58,925 nucleotides of DNA from Paulinella micropora (lineage: Eukaryota > Cercozoa > Imbricatea > Euglyphida), in NCBI GenBank assembly GCA_009731375.1, contig BJOX01000359.1, forward strand, positions 372,207 through 431,131, read 5' to 3'. The number at the start of each line of letters is the position of its first letter. The first letter of the stretch is position 1. Below, piece after piece: positions 12,001 to 22,664 of this stretch. Below the pieces are notes generated by a model. It was not told where the DNA came from, searched no databases, and saw only the letters and a list, made by a program, of their open reading frames with translations. The translations under genes were made by a program, and so were the position numbers.

Positions 12001-13346
12001 AAGTACGTAAACTTAGACGCAGGGTCCTGCTCTCCAATTTCCTTCTATCAAAATGCACAAAAAAATGCGCGAAATACGAGATTGTGTAAAAATTTTGGAG
12101 CAATCACAGTGAGCATACATCGGAGTAGGGTCTGCTCCGACATTTTTTTTGTGATGAATTATTTCTCGAACAATGAGCTTCATGATTAAACACATTTATA
12201 ACATCTGTATAACAAAAAACAAAAAAATGATTTTCCAGCTAACTTACCTTGGCATCTTGAAGGTATTTAATGAAGAAGCCTTCCTTCAAGCCGTCTCGAT
12301 CACCTGCAATATCCGCCCGAAGAAATCTTCGTTGGTTCGGGTTAGCGAGATGGATACCCCAATACACATTCCATCGATGATGGGTTAAACCATAGATTCG
12401 ACGGACGCAAGCTCTGCAAAATTGGAACTGGCAGACGAGTGCAGTTGTCAAGCCTCCTTGTACCTTGATGTTTCTATTACTGCGCATGAGTTCCAAAATA
12501 ACTTCACTCTGCTGTACTCTTCGCAATTTGCAGAAACGAAGCCTTTTCATTGCAAGACGATTGATCAATTCTGGAGTTTGATCTTCTTCCGACACGAGGC
12601 AGCATTGCTTGATGCGATCAAGATCAACGTCCCATGAATCAGCAAGGGCGGCCTTGGGATATCTGAACAAATTGTATTCATATTTTTAATGGAAAATTTT
12701 AAAAAATATAATTTCAAATACTCATCTCAAAAGAAAAGTCGGAGTAGACCCTACTCCAAGAAAATAAAATACTTTAATTGCAACAGTAAACGAAGCTCAT
12801 AGTGAAATAATAAGGATCACACATCAGAAAAAAAATTGGAGTAGACCCTACTCAGAGAAAAGAAAAAACAGCACAATATGGAGAAGACATTTCTGACACG
12901 TCCATAAAGATACTTTTTACCTTCGCAATCGACGCGATTTTTTCTCTTCTAGATCACGATGGGGATCATTGGCGGGCTCCTCGTCTTCAAGTCCACCATC
13001 TCGAAGCACAACTGGTTCTTGAAAGGAATCACCCAGAACAGTTTTTGCTAAAGTTGCAAAATCAAGCTCATGTTCTGTTTCCACGTCGTCGACGTGGCTG
13101 CAGGAATGCAAATGCATGTGTTTTCCGATATCTTGCGGTGCAAGGATCTCTCTATCCTTTTTGTGAGTCCGAAAACATGGATATCGAAGAGAAAGACGGG
13201 CTGCTGGAACTAGACGTGGAAGGAACACTACTGATTGACAACCTGTGCCCTCTTGCTAGCGCACGGCGTGCAGAAGAAGACGCGATGCTTGCTGTAGATG
13301 AGCTATTTCCAGGCGCCGATGAAACATCGCGATTTTGAGGGTGCAT
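9064..13346 (-). CDS. element A transposase-like protein (DUF7869-type), 4 exons, interrupted
   Basis: Minus-strand gene with exons about 13346-12921, 12662-12248, 12044-10444 and 10261-9064. All three introns are GT-AG, and frames join exactly across them (phases 2, 0, 0). Exon 3 holds QMDNTNSDNKTHVFFAW (MDNTNSDNK at 11404-11378) and FLAAGHTHADVDQQFSWISRY (GHTHADVD at 11297-11274). These are the D-N...N-K and GHTH-x2-D-x2-F signatures of DUF7869, a domain widespread in eukaryotic mobile elements and probably an RNase H-like transposase core. Upstream is a cysteine-containing segment (HAPIGKCGFCKET). The C-terminal exon carries a Ser/Glu/Asp-rich tail and a Lys-rich KKK tail. Breaks: a 1-nt shift at an A-run near 13165, in-frame TAG at 11145-11147, shifts near 11065 and 10830, a frame change near 9990-10010, and a shift at the A-run near 9390. 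Fixing any of these restores conserved-looking protein. So the copy is decayed or the assembly has indels. Every intron holds the element-A palindrome. Confidence 0.72.
10320..10350. repeat. element-A palindrome, copy 3, inside intron 3 of the transposase-like gene
   Basis: Perfect arms GTCGGAGTAG / CTACTCCGAC with a 3-base loop, then a T-run and GTGTG. It sits in the 182-nt GT-AG intron at 10443-10262. Confidence 0.9.
12120..12152. repeat. element-A palindrome, copy 4, inside intron 2 of the transposase-like gene
   Basis: CGGAGTAGGGTCTGCTCCG core with one G-T wobble-type change, followed by ACATTTTTTTTGTGATGA. It sits in the 203-nt intron at 12247-12045. Confidence 0.9.
12737..12760. repeat. 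element-A palindrome, copy 5, inside intron 1 of the transposase-like gene
   Basis: AAGTCGGAGTAGACC followed by CTACTCC. It is one of two copies in the 258-nt intron at 12920-12663. Confidence 0.9.
12837..12856. repeat. element-A palindrome, copy 6, inside intron 1 of the transposase-like gene
   Basis: GGAGTAGACCCTACTC, the second copy in the 12920-12663 intron. The flanking A-run (ATCAGAAAAAAAAATT) keeps the family pattern on the left. Confidence 0.85.
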
Positions 13347-13900
13347 GGAAAAGTCGAAAAGGTGTCAAATTGGAAAAAAAATCCAAAAAATGCCTTTTTC
13401 CGGGCTCACAGACAAAAATAACTGAATGGAGTCTACTCGGACGATTTCAGCATTTTGGTGTTTGTAGGAAAACCAATTTATGACGATGACAAGAAAAGCC
13501 TCCTTTTTTTGTTTTTGTTGAAAATTTGATTTTTTGGAGGGAATTTCAAATCAAGATTTCAATTTAAAGGCACTTGCCACGTTCCTTTGCTCAAATGCGG
13601 CAAAGGAGAAATAAGTGTAGGAAAAATTGGTACTGAACGGTGCTCATGGCTAAAAAATTCCGGCAGAGAAAAACGGAAAGCAAAAATGGTCCAATTTATC
13701 ATTGCGCCATTTACAACGTTCAGGCCTAAATTTTTTTGGCACGCTCCGAATTTTACAGGTCGCGCGTCCCTTGGGTCATGTGTTTCCTCACATCTCGACT
13801 TGGGATCAAAGTCGAAAGTGCCTACTGAGACGGGTACAGACCCTGCTCTTGACTGGCTCGAACACCATTATTTTTTGGTATCAGGTGCAATTGCTTGAAG
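13347..13900. promoter_or_regulatory. divergent intergenic region of element A
   Basis: These 554 bases separate the start of the minus-strand transposase-like gene from the start of the plus-strand partner gene, so both promoters must lie here. It is A/T-rich with several A and T runs. No clear TATA box or element palindrome is seen in it. Confidence 0.5.
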
Positions 13901-15129
13901 ATGCCGAGAACGCGAGGTGGTAAAACACCTGCTACTAAGGATACCAAGACGAGACCAACTGCTTCCAACAGAGCAGTCGGAGCGGGCCGTTCGCGTACGA
14001 ACGCGGTAAATTTTTTTACCTCGATTTCTTATCACAAAAAAAAAGTCGGAGTAGGGTCTACTCCTATGTTTTTTGATTTTTGTTTGTTCACAGGCAAACG
14101 AGTACAGCGTTCCATGCACAAAAGCCGAGATGACGATTGCTGTGCTTCCCTCGCAACCTCGCAGGGGCAAGGGAGGAGCTCCTGAAATGAGGTGGAACAT
14201 CAAACCCTTGGAACAGGATGCAGGGCAGGTCCAGTTGGACCCTGAAACAGACATCGAGAAGATTCTTTTCGATCCAACTGAATTGGAGACCAAGATTTTT
14301 TGCAACAATGGCAAGCGGTACGTCATGTCTGTAATTTTGTATCAATCACATTCTTGGAAATTTACTGTTTCAGCCAATTTTTTTTTATGTGTTGTTTTTT
14401 AAAAAATTTTAAATCAAAATCCTCAATTTTTTGGTTTGTGATAACTAGGTACTCCGTCGTGAGCTCAGATTTCATTTCTCCAACTCAAGGTTTGAGATCT
14501 TTACTTGTTCATGGTGTTCAGGAAGAGTGGCCCAAGGTACTTTTCAGCCTCTTTTTTACCAAAAAACCGTTACTTTTCCCATACAGCGTCCCATGTTTTT
14601 ATCACAACATATAATTTTGATGGCCGGACAGTCATATTTTCATGTTGTGATAATGTATCTTGTCACACAATCTGAAAAAATAGGAGTAGACCCTACTCAG
14701 ACTTTGTTTCTGTGATGACTGCTAAAATTTCGTTGTTGCTTTTGGTGTGATTTTGGTCCTTCAAGGAAAAAAGGAATTTTTGCGTATTCACAGAGCTTTG
14801 ATTTTGTGTTCAGTTGTTCGCCAAGTGGTCCGCATTGAAACTTGCAAGCAAAGAGGAACTACAAAATGTGGTCTTGGACGAGTCCAAGAAGGAATACTGC
14901 TTTTTCTCTATGCTTACCGCGCTCAATAACAACCATTGGAGTGCCAAAGTGAAAAAACTGAAACAAGCATGGTAACTTTTCCTTTCCTTTTGTTGCTTTT
15001 CAAGCTTCTCTGATGTCTCGGCCGTTTCACACACAAAAAAAAAAATCGGAGTAGACCCTACTCCTACAAATTATATTTTTTGACAGGAGCAAGCCGGGAG
15101 GAGGTTCGTGTCTCTTGCAAATTATTTAA
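13901..15129 (+). CDS. element A partner protein, 205 aa, 5 exons, intact
   Basis: Exons 13901-14005, 14094-14317, 14449-14536, 14814-14971 and 15087-15129. Introns are all GT-AG (88, 131, 277 and 115 nt), and the joined frame is uninterrupted from ATG to TAA. The N-terminus is basic and Thr/Arg-rich (MPRTRGGKTPATKDTKTRP), which would suit DNA or RNA binding. The middle has an acidic LDPETDIEKILFDPTELE stretch, and the C-terminus a Lys-rich helix (SAKVKKLKQAWSK). No known domain is recognised. The gene is head-to-head with the DUF7869-type gene and shares its intronic palindrome (introns 1, 3 and 4). That makes it the second gene of the same element and not a host gene. Size (about 200 aa) and position match the partner genes of elements B and C. 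Sequence similarity to those is not obvious. Confidence 0.75.
14031..14069. repeat. element-A palindrome, copy 7, inside intron 1 of the partner gene
   Basis: ATCACAAAAAAAAAGTC on the left and GGAGTAGGGTCTACTCC as core. This copy shows the full left arm, complementary to the right arm TTTTTTGTGAT of copies 2 and 4. Confidence 0.9.
14661..14716. repeat. element-A palindrome, copy 8, inside intron 3 of the partner gene
   Basis: GGAGTAGACCCTACTC core at 14683-14698, flanked by TCACACAATCTGAAAAAATA on the left and AGACTTTGTTTCTGTGATGA on the right. The arms pair imperfectly over about 20 bases. Confidence 0.85.
15027..15066. repeat. element-A palindrome, copy 9, inside intron 4 of the partner gene
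   Basis: CACACAAAAAAAAAAAATC followed by the GGAGTAGACCCTACTCC core, in the 115-nt intron at 14972-15086. Confidence 0.9.
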
Positions 15130-15296
15130 ATCATTGATATTTTATTCAGAAATCTGTTCATATCCATTATGAAATAGTAATAACATTTGCCTTCACTTGA
15201 ACCTCTCGTTGAGTGATAGCAAGAGTGTAATGATTGAGACCAACATTTGCAGTAGTAGCCATCATCTCCCAGCGTCTCTCTTGAGAAAGGGCAATT
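15130..15296. other. right flank of element A, no gene
   Basis: This is the A/T-rich stretch between the partner-gene stop and the tandem repeat. The element A end should lie in or near it. I did not find a terminal inverted repeat by eye. Confidence 0.35.
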
Positions 15297-16560
15297 TCTA
15301 AAAGTATATCGTAGCAAAGTGTGTCAGTGATCACTTCACGGAAACCTAACCACTTTTTTAGCGGCGGGGCCGGCCTGAAAGATCACGCGAAGAACATTTT
15401 GAACGGGCCGGCCTGTCTTTTTTGCGGAAACGCACCCTTTTTTTAGTATGAATTCCACTTAGAAAAATCGGGCCGCCCGGTTTTTCTATAGAAAAAAAAT
15501 TGAAACTTTGCCTAGTCTGTAGTGGTAAAAATAAAAACTCTTTGAGACATGTGATCACATAGTGTGTTTTTTCTAATATGCTTTATATTTCTGTAGTAGT
15601 AAGACTGTAGTACTAGCTATAGACGGGCGATCCCCTGTCATATTCTCGTTTCTAAAAGTATATCGTAGCCAAGTGTGTCCGTGATCACTTTACGGAAACC
15701 TAACCACTTTTTTAGCGGCGGGGCCGGCCTGAAAGATCACGGGAAGAATATTTTGGACGGGCCGGCCTGTCTTTTTTGCGGAAACGCAACCTTTTTTCAG
15801 TATGAATTCCACTTAGAAAAAATCGGGCCGCCCGGTTTTTCTATAGAAAAAGAAAAAAAAAATTGAAACTTTACCTAGTCTGTAGTGGTAAAAATAAAAA
15901 CTCTTTGGGACGTGTGATCACATAGTGTGTTTTTCTAATATACTTTATATTTCTGTAGTAGTAAGACTGTATTACTAGCTATAGACGGGCGATCCCCTGT
16001 CATATTCTCGTTTCTAAAAGTATATCGTAACCAAGTGTCCGTCCGTCTGTGATCACTTTCACGGAAACCTAACCACTTTTTTAGCGGCGGGGCCGGCCTG
16101 AAAGATCAAGGGAAAATATTTTGGACGGGCCGGTCTGTCTTTTTTGCGGAAACGCAACCTTTTTTGGACGGGCCGGCCTGTCTTTTTTGTGGAAACGCAA
16201 CCTTTTTTCGCTATGAATTCCACTTGGAAAAAACGGGCCGCACTGTTATGAAAAAAACTAAAGTTTTTGAAACTTTCCCTAGTCTGTAGTGGTAAAAATA
16301 AAAAACTCTTTAGGACGGGCGATCCACTTTGTGTTTTTTTTTCTAATTTAGCTAATAAGCTATTTCTATACTAGGTAGACTAGCTATAGACAGATAGACG
16401 GGCGATCCCCTGTCATATTCGAATTTGGCACTGCCAGTCCTATCGATAAATTCTATTATATTCTGGTGGACGGGTTGGTAGTGGGACGGGCAGTCCCTGT
16501 CATATTCTCGTTTCTAAAAGTATATCGTACCCAAGGTCCAAGTTTTAAGATCAGGGTCCT
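15297..16560. repeat. tandem repeat, unit about 358 bp, about 3.2 copies
   Basis: Units begin TCTAAAAGTATATCGTA at 15297, 15651, 16013 and 16513 (the last partial). Shared landmarks in each unit are ACGGAAACCTAACCACTTTT, GCGGCGGGGCCGGCCTGAAA, TATGAATTCCACTT, AACTTT..CCTAGTCTGTAG and GACGGGCGATCCCCTGTCAT. The third unit is longer because the segment GGACGGGCCGG(C/T)CTGTCTTTT is duplicated inside it. No coding potential is seen. It could be a minisatellite or satellite. Confidence 0.9.
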
Positions 16561-16605
16561 TCCCTGTTGATCTCAAAAACCCCCCTTTTCACCTTCAGGT
16601 TCCTT

Positions 16606-16957
16606 TTTACGTAAACGAATGTAAGCACTGCTCACACACAGTACTGATCGTCGAGAAGCTACTTAAAACACACCTCACCCAGACACAGTCAACAACAGTG
16701 ACTGAGCTGGTTCCCAGAGAGTGCGTCGTTCCAATTCCAATTCCTAGTGAGTTCGATAAGAGGCAAAGGGACTCCAAATGTATTAAGACCGCAGGTCTAA
16801 CCCTTACGAGCTCAAAGGAAAATAAAAAGGAATTTAATAAAAGATTGAACACAACTGGTTCAGTACTAACAGCCACTTCTAAGATAGAAAGGGTTGTCAG
16901 GAATGACCCAAACAACAAGCCAAAGGGAAAACACCGCAAAAACGGAGTGTTTCTATG
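16606..16957 (+). CDS. ORF fragment, about 118 codons, unknown
   Basis: An open frame with coding-like composition (ECKHCSHTVLIVEKLLKTH... then VPRECVVPIPIPSEFDKRQ and a Lys-rich end), ending at TGA near 16957. No start codon is needed if it is the tail of a longer protein. It may be the end of a retroelement polyprotein. No domain is recognised. Confidence 0.3.
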
Positions 16958-18000
16958 ACCGGTTCAACTGACACGATGCGTTACGTCCGTAACCTGCACA
17001 AATGCCAAAACATACCAAAAACCATAACCCATAAGTGCAATTCCCCTTATTTAGCCATAAATTCCCAGTCACGGGAAAAACTGCCAAATTTCACGTAAAA
17101 GGATCGGGTCAACGCTATTAATGTGGGAGGTTGATGAATACAAATGCTACCGAAAGGTGTAGCATACATTATAATAACCTATTCCACTCCGGTAAACGGT
17201 TAAGTGCAAAATATAGGAGTTAAGGTCCTAGGGGACTCTAAGCATTCAAGCTTCCTTCCCCTATTCCTTATCCTAATACACATTAAAACCGGAAGTATTG
17301 TTCAAAACCGGAAACGTAATAAGAATTCATCTTAAATACATTTAATATTAACAAGGAATCACTTCCAAGAGTGAATTCCCGTAAAAAACAATAGCGTAAA
17401 AACGATGTAGTATACCGTGGGTGTTACAACGCTACATGCGTCGAAGATTCAAGACTCCTGCTCAGCTCCTGGCACTCCCGGCCTGACTCGGGCTTGCGTG
17501 TGATAAATCATCCGACTCTGCCAGTGTGCGTTGGAAGGTTAACTACGTTTACCGTTAGTAATTGCTTTATAAGTGGGGAAGTAATTTATTCGTATAGTCG
17601 AATGACCGTGTAGTTCTAGTCAATAGTATGATGAGTAACGGACGTAACGGTCTTCAAGTTAGTATTGGCATTCAGGATTGGACAATCATTGTGTAATAAT
17701 TACAGTCGTGCGGACTTTTATTCTGAATCAGTTTCGTTACTACCTATGAGTTGTCAGTTCTGCTATCTACTTGCTCCCGTGACTGCGGATTAAAGTGTCG
17801 CTTGGGCATCGCGGCTTCTAACGAAGTCTCTCAGCAAACCGGAGTGTAAAAGGTACTAGGTCCGTGAGTGACCGGGTAATTACCTAATCCGTGGCAACGG
17901 TTATGAGCCGCTGGGAAAGCGATTTTCGGTACAATGCGGCCGGTTAGCATGAGACAGTTGATGTCTCACACACCGGTGTTTAGCGGAAACAAAAAAGGAT
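16958..18000. other. no gene recognised
   Basis: About 1 kb with balanced composition, short repeats of TACCG/CCGGTAA type and stops in all frames. It might be LTR or untranslated sequence between two retroelement fragments, but there is no direct evidence. Confidence 0.35.
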
Positions 18001-18021
18001 TTGCAAAGCTGTTATTACCAG

Positions 18022-19088
18022 ATAGAGGAGTATGCATATGGTATTGACACTACTCTCGAGGACATGTTCCATGATGCGTTTAAGGATCATAAAGCAGCGA
18101 AAACAAGATATGGATTCGACAGAGATCGCATGAGAAGAGCAGAAGAGATGGACGAACCGAGAGAACCACATAAAGTGGACAAACCAGACGGAACAGACGA
18201 TGGCTTCTAGACGAAACACAACAACAATCGAGACAAAGAGGCAGCAAAACACCAGAGCAAAAGGCACAGATAGAAAAGCCACCCAACTGGAAAGATCTCA
18301 CAAAGGAGGAGAAGAAAGCATGGGAAGAGAGAGCGAACAGAAGAAAGAAGAGGTCGATGACAAGAACAAACAAAGACGTGTATTCGCTGAGAAAGAAGAA
18401 GTACAGAGGAGAACAACAATACCTGCATCGCTGCAGAATGTTCCAACTTCTCGTCACCACGGCATTTTCGGAAGCAAAGGTGATACAATTCCTAAAAAGC
18501 AAAAAGGTGTATTGCCCGTTTGAGAAAGTCTGCATTGTCAAGGAAAAATACGATAATCTCAGCGGTGCTGCAAGATATGTGGAGGAGAAAGCATTTAAAG
18601 AGATGCGACCAAGACCCACAGAAGACATGGACGAATACCTCACACAAGCATTTACTCCAGAAGAACATGGAGCAGTTCAAGGGAGACCTCTTGGGCGAGG
18701 ATGCCGACCTGGATCAGTTGTTTTTTCCTAAGTCCCGGGTGAGGGTGACCGAGACCGGCGCAGTTGAGAAGCCTCAGGGTCAGGGGGAGCTCGATAGTTC
18801 AGACTCTGACGGCGAAGTGGAAGAAGTTACCCCGGAGCAGGAAGCCAAGGAAGCCCTTGAAGAGGCTCATGCCCCAGGACCCGATGACCCGGAAAAGGTG
18901 AAGGAGATCGGTGAGCTAAAGGGAAGGTGGGTCGAAACCCCGGCTACCCAGTGGGGTTGGGCTTGGGCTAAAAAGACCTTTGGGCCCGGCTTCAAGGATA
19001 AGGTCCGCCGTGGGACGTTAGCGAGCCCATGCCGCCGAAGAGCAGAATGGCGACGTCGTCCCAACACTCGTTCCACAGCTCTAACGTA
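18022..19088 (+). pseudogene. decayed gag-like coding region with two frame changes
   Basis: Protein-like sequence switches frame twice. First comes EEYAYGIDTTLEDMFHDAFK to about 18200. Then, in the next frame, PNWKDLTKEEKKAWEERANR, a basic helical segment loosely like an HMG-box helix, and DVYSLRKKKYRGEQQYLHRC. From about 18660 a third stretch reads MEQFKGDLLGEDADLDQLFF and an acidic EEVTPEQEAKEALEEAHAPG linker. A globular part with WGWAWAKKTFGPGFKDKVRR follows. Composition is gag-like (basic core, acidic linkers), but no protease or zinc knuckle was found. The HMG resemblance is weak and may be chance. Confidence 0.35.
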
Positions 19089-19138
19089 GCACGGGAAAAA
19101 AAGTGGCAAAGTGACGAGTACCCCGGAAATTTTTCACA

Positions 19139-20135
19139 GATGATGAGTGGGAAGTTATTCAAGGTTTGACAGAGGACGACGTAGAACCGGAACGGGAAGT
19201 GAATGATACGGCAACCAGAGCGTTACCAGCAGTGGGCACGGACCAGGGAGTCGCTGGTGAAGACGCTGGCGTTGTTCGGTTGGTTCAAGGGACGAAGGGG
19301 TGCCTGATGGAGGTCGTGGGGCAGCAGCTCAAGGAGGTGACGGTAAAGCTGAAGGCAGGGGAAAAGCTGTCAACTCTTTAGCTCCTAGGATGGAGAACAA
19401 AAGGAATAGGAATGGAGTCCCGGTCAGTTGGGATGGGGCAGCTGTCACTACTACTAATATAGTCACACTGTCTCTCAGCCCCGGAGCAGAGAAAGAACTA
19501 GGCCAAGTAACTTCCGTTCAGGGGCGTTCATGGTGACTGTCCCGATTCCGTATCGCGAGGCCTAGGCGACGGCCTCTGGCAAGTTCACTGAGTCAAGGTT
19601 TGCCGATATTGATAAGCATCTACGATTGGGTACTATAGTTGAGCGACACAAGTCAGAGAAGCCGCCAGGGGAGCCTTTAGTGCTAACCAGATTCGTGGAC
19701 TTCGAAAAGTGGGAAACAGCAGAAGGGCCGATGGTGGAAGCCAAGTCATGGATCGCAGGGATTGGTTTCCTACAGCCCCCAAGTCTTATATTCAGCCAGC
19801 GGCATGCCACCTGCTTCAGCATTAGCTGTGAACTGCCAAGCGAGAGGACAGTTGTAGTAATTGATGTGTTTGTTCACACATGTGGCAAAAAACCTGTCCC
19901 AGTCATAGTTGATATTCACAATCAGCAAAAGAAAATATTATCGATTCTTTTTGAAAGCCTGCAACGTCTTGAAGAGAGCTTGCGCGAGATTCGTTGTCAA
20001 GAAAGTAGAATTGATGCATCGCTTGATGGTCCTAAACTTCTGATTATCACAGGAATAGCCATGGCGCGGGACCAGCCTGTGGAACCGGGCACGAGTCCTC
20101 CACCCAACGTAAATGATATGATTCAAAAAAGCTAA
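19139..20135 (+). pseudogene. decayed ORF series, unknown protein
   Basis: Coding-like stretches in successive frames: TDDEWEVIQGLTEDDVEPER from about 19139, then NRNGVPVSWDGAAVTTTNIV from about 19390. An open frame from about 19570 to a stop at 20133-20135 follows, with FTESRFADIDKHLRLGTIVE and RFVDFEKWETAEGPMVEAKS. The last part (about 19800-20130) may not belong to the same protein. No recognisable domain. It probably continues the element fragment at 18022-19088. Confidence 0.3.
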
Positions 20136-20351
20136 GACAGCGAAACCAGTATTGTCCCCTGCGCCATCCTACTCCAGGTTCAGAAGCCAAGCCGCTTTAC
20201 TCCTGTCTGAAAACAGCTCCCACCTCAAGACATGGTACAGCATGGTCAAGTTGCTGTTCATACCGTGAACCACGCCATGGCCGTAGGCGAAAATGAAAGT
20301 CTTGCCGGTGGTGTACGAGCTCGTGACCCCTAAACAAACGCGAATCACGTA

Positions 20352-20996
20352 CTAAGTTTTCCCTTTGAACTCGTCTGAGGCCCGGCGACAAGCAGGATGC
20401 TGAAGCGGAGGAGTCATGTCAGACGAGATGGTAGTAGACTTCACATCTCCAGGTGCAGCCTCCTTCCTCTTCATGCTCTCCACACGACACGTTGAACGAA
20501 TCTTGTGGTACTTAGTGCTGCGACGCTTGTAATCCAGCACTGCTATCTCGTTATCAAACCCCTTATCCTTCTCCCTCTCTAGCTTCCTGCACTCCAAGGC
20601 CAACTGAGTGCAAATGTGATCTTTGGCAAAATCTTTGTTCCGAATAGGCTTCACATTCTGGAATCCTCCCACCAGATTCTCGCGATCAGGCTTGCGTCGG
20701 GAGGCTTCTTTGGTTTCAGCTTGCAAGGCAAGCTCCAAGCACTTACCCTCCCACTTGTCACGGACAAACTTGTAGACGGAACTCTTTTCGGTTATGTCCT
20801 GCAGCTTCCAAACACCCTCTGAGTTGTCACTGGTGTTGATATCAAACAACCATTTCTTACACAAGAGCATATCAATTACATCCTTAGTGAGAGGTGCTGC
20901 TGGCGGCGACTTGATAGTAATGTTCTTACCTTCCCTAACCAGCCTCTTTGCTGCCTTCAAAACCTTCTTCCCTATCCAGTGTATACACATCCACAT
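20352..20996 (-). CDS. uncharacterised 214-codon ORF
   Basis: An uninterrupted minus-strand frame starting at 20996 with MWMCIHWIGKKVLKAAKRLV, rich in Lys, Glu and Arg, including KFVRDKWEGKCLELALQAET and ALECRKLEREKDKGFDNEIA (likely helical). The C-terminus is basic (VLDYKRRSTKYHKIRSTCRV). No membrane segment or zinc motif is visible. It could be an exon of a host gene or a DNA-binding part of a mobile element. I do not recognise it. Confidence 0.4.
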   Translation of the reverse strand: MWMCIHWIGKKVLKAAKRLVREGKNITIKSPPAAPLTKDVIDMLLCKKWLFDINTSDNSEGVWKLQDITEKSSVYKFVRDKWEGKCLELALQAETKEASRRKPDRENLVGGFQNVKPIRNKDFAKDHICTQLALECRKLEREKDKGFDNEIAVLDYKRRSTKYHKIRSTCRVESMKRKEAAPGDVKSTTISSDMTPPLQHPACRRASDEFKGKT

Positions 20997-21294
20997 TGTG
21001 ACGCAGACCTTGTATCCCTTAAAGAAAGACTGTCACGTGTCGTTGGGGCGCAACATGAGGTCCAGCATTGATTTCACTGAACTCTTGAGCTCTTGCAGCG
21101 AGAGAAGACATGATTTTGCTCTCTGCTGTATAACATCTCGAGCATCAACCCATAGAAAGCACTTCCACTCCTTACAGCAGTGCGATCGCACCTCTCCTCG
21201 TAAGGCATGCTCAACCAAAACGACAATCACCAAGGAGGCTGCGATCGCGAAGCGCGCTGGCGAACAAATCTTGCGCCTACTACCTGTGTATTTT

Positions 21295-21333
21295 TTTGTT
21301 TGTTTGTTTGTTTGTTTGTTTGTTTGTTTGTTG
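21295..21333. repeat. (TTTG)n microsatellite
   Basis: About nine TTTG units in a row. Confidence 0.9.
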
Positions 21334-21588
21334 CAGAGTGAGAGAGAACATGGTGCTCACTCTTCAAGTCTCGCAAGGTTCAAAATTTTTGTTTTTCGTT
21401 GCCATGGTGGGATGGTTGATTTGATTGATGTGATTGAAGAAAGTATTTTTTCTGGCGAGCGGCAAACTTGGGGAACTGCTTTCCTATTAAACTACTACTA
21501 CTACTTCAGCTCTCTTACTTTGCTCACTCTTCTCATCAAGTCTCTGTCTTTGTTCTTCATCTAGCTCACGTTGTGTGACTGATTTTTG

Positions 21589-21991
21589 CTAAGTTTTTGC
21601 GGTGGATGTTGAGGGTGTAGATTCAGTTTTGATTTGACTGGGGAAAACTATTAGCCTACCTTCAATGCAATCCTGTAACTGTGGGTTAACTAACCTAATG
21701 ATGGCTACCAAAGTAGGTAGAGGGGGAATCCTCAAATCTAATTTCACTTTCGGGTATTGGTAAGGTAAAACCATGTCTTACCTTAGGGCTTACCCGAGCG
21801 ACTTGGACAAAAACTTGTTGAGTGGTCGTCGGCGACTGGGAAGAAGGGCCACTGGTCCCGACGACTGGTTCAGCCGAATTGGGGTTTTCCACCACAGCTG
21901 GGGGGGTCCTTCTGACCAGCCCACTTGGGGGCAAAGTCCAACGATGGCGAAGAACGCCAAACGGGTGGGATCTGAGCAGAGTGGTTGTCAA
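21589..21991 (-). pseudogene. Pro/Ser-rich retroelement-like fragment with a frameshift
   Basis: Two overlapping minus-strand frames read as one protein if a shift near 21770 is allowed: TLPPSGLVRRTPPAVVENPN then SQSPTTTQQVFVQVARVSPK, followed in the other frame by LVAIIRLVNPQLQDCIEGRL. The composition suggests a gag linker or capsid piece. No diagnostic motif. Confidence 0.25.
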
Positions 21992-22660
21992 AAGACAGGG
22001 TCACAGACAGAGTCCACCCCAAACCGGATTAAGGTCAAACTGTTGTACCGAACACGGTACCCGGAAACCGTCGTTGCCGGAATGTCTGATGAGCTGGACA
22101 TACAGCCTCGAAGGCAACGTCCACGGAGCGCCTCTACATGCTCTTGACACCAAGTTGGGCTAGCAGGTTGAACGTCGAACTACTTCGAGCCTCCAGCCAC
22201 TGCGACGAGCGACTGCTTCACTCGCACTGGGCTCCACCAGGTACCTGTTGGTTACACACAGCAAACAGAAATTAGTTCTGTTCTCAGAATCTGGCCCCAA
22301 ACACTAACAAGACAAACATCCCTCTGGGTGTTTGGGCCAGCTTTCTTCGGTTCTCGGGGACACTCCCCAAGGGTTGTGCGCTTCTGGCGATTCAAGGCTT
22401 CATAACCTATTGTAGTACCACGTACACTGTACCAAAGAATGAATTTAATGATTATACCATGACTAACGAAAACGGAAGATTGAAACGAATTGTCTGTAAT
22501 AATAAATGGAACAATAACTGGACCCACTTTGTGGGGGCAGATATAACCGCTCGGTCCACAAAGCTGGATTGGTATTACTTGTTCTGATATTACGGGATCT
22601 AATCGCATAACCCTGTTAAATACATGGAGATATTAGTTACTATCTGTTACCGATCTATTA
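21992..22660. other. no gene recognised
   Basis: Mixed sequence, possibly retroelement flank, with no reading frame that I would call coding. Confidence 0.35.
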
Positions 22661-22664
22661 CCTA

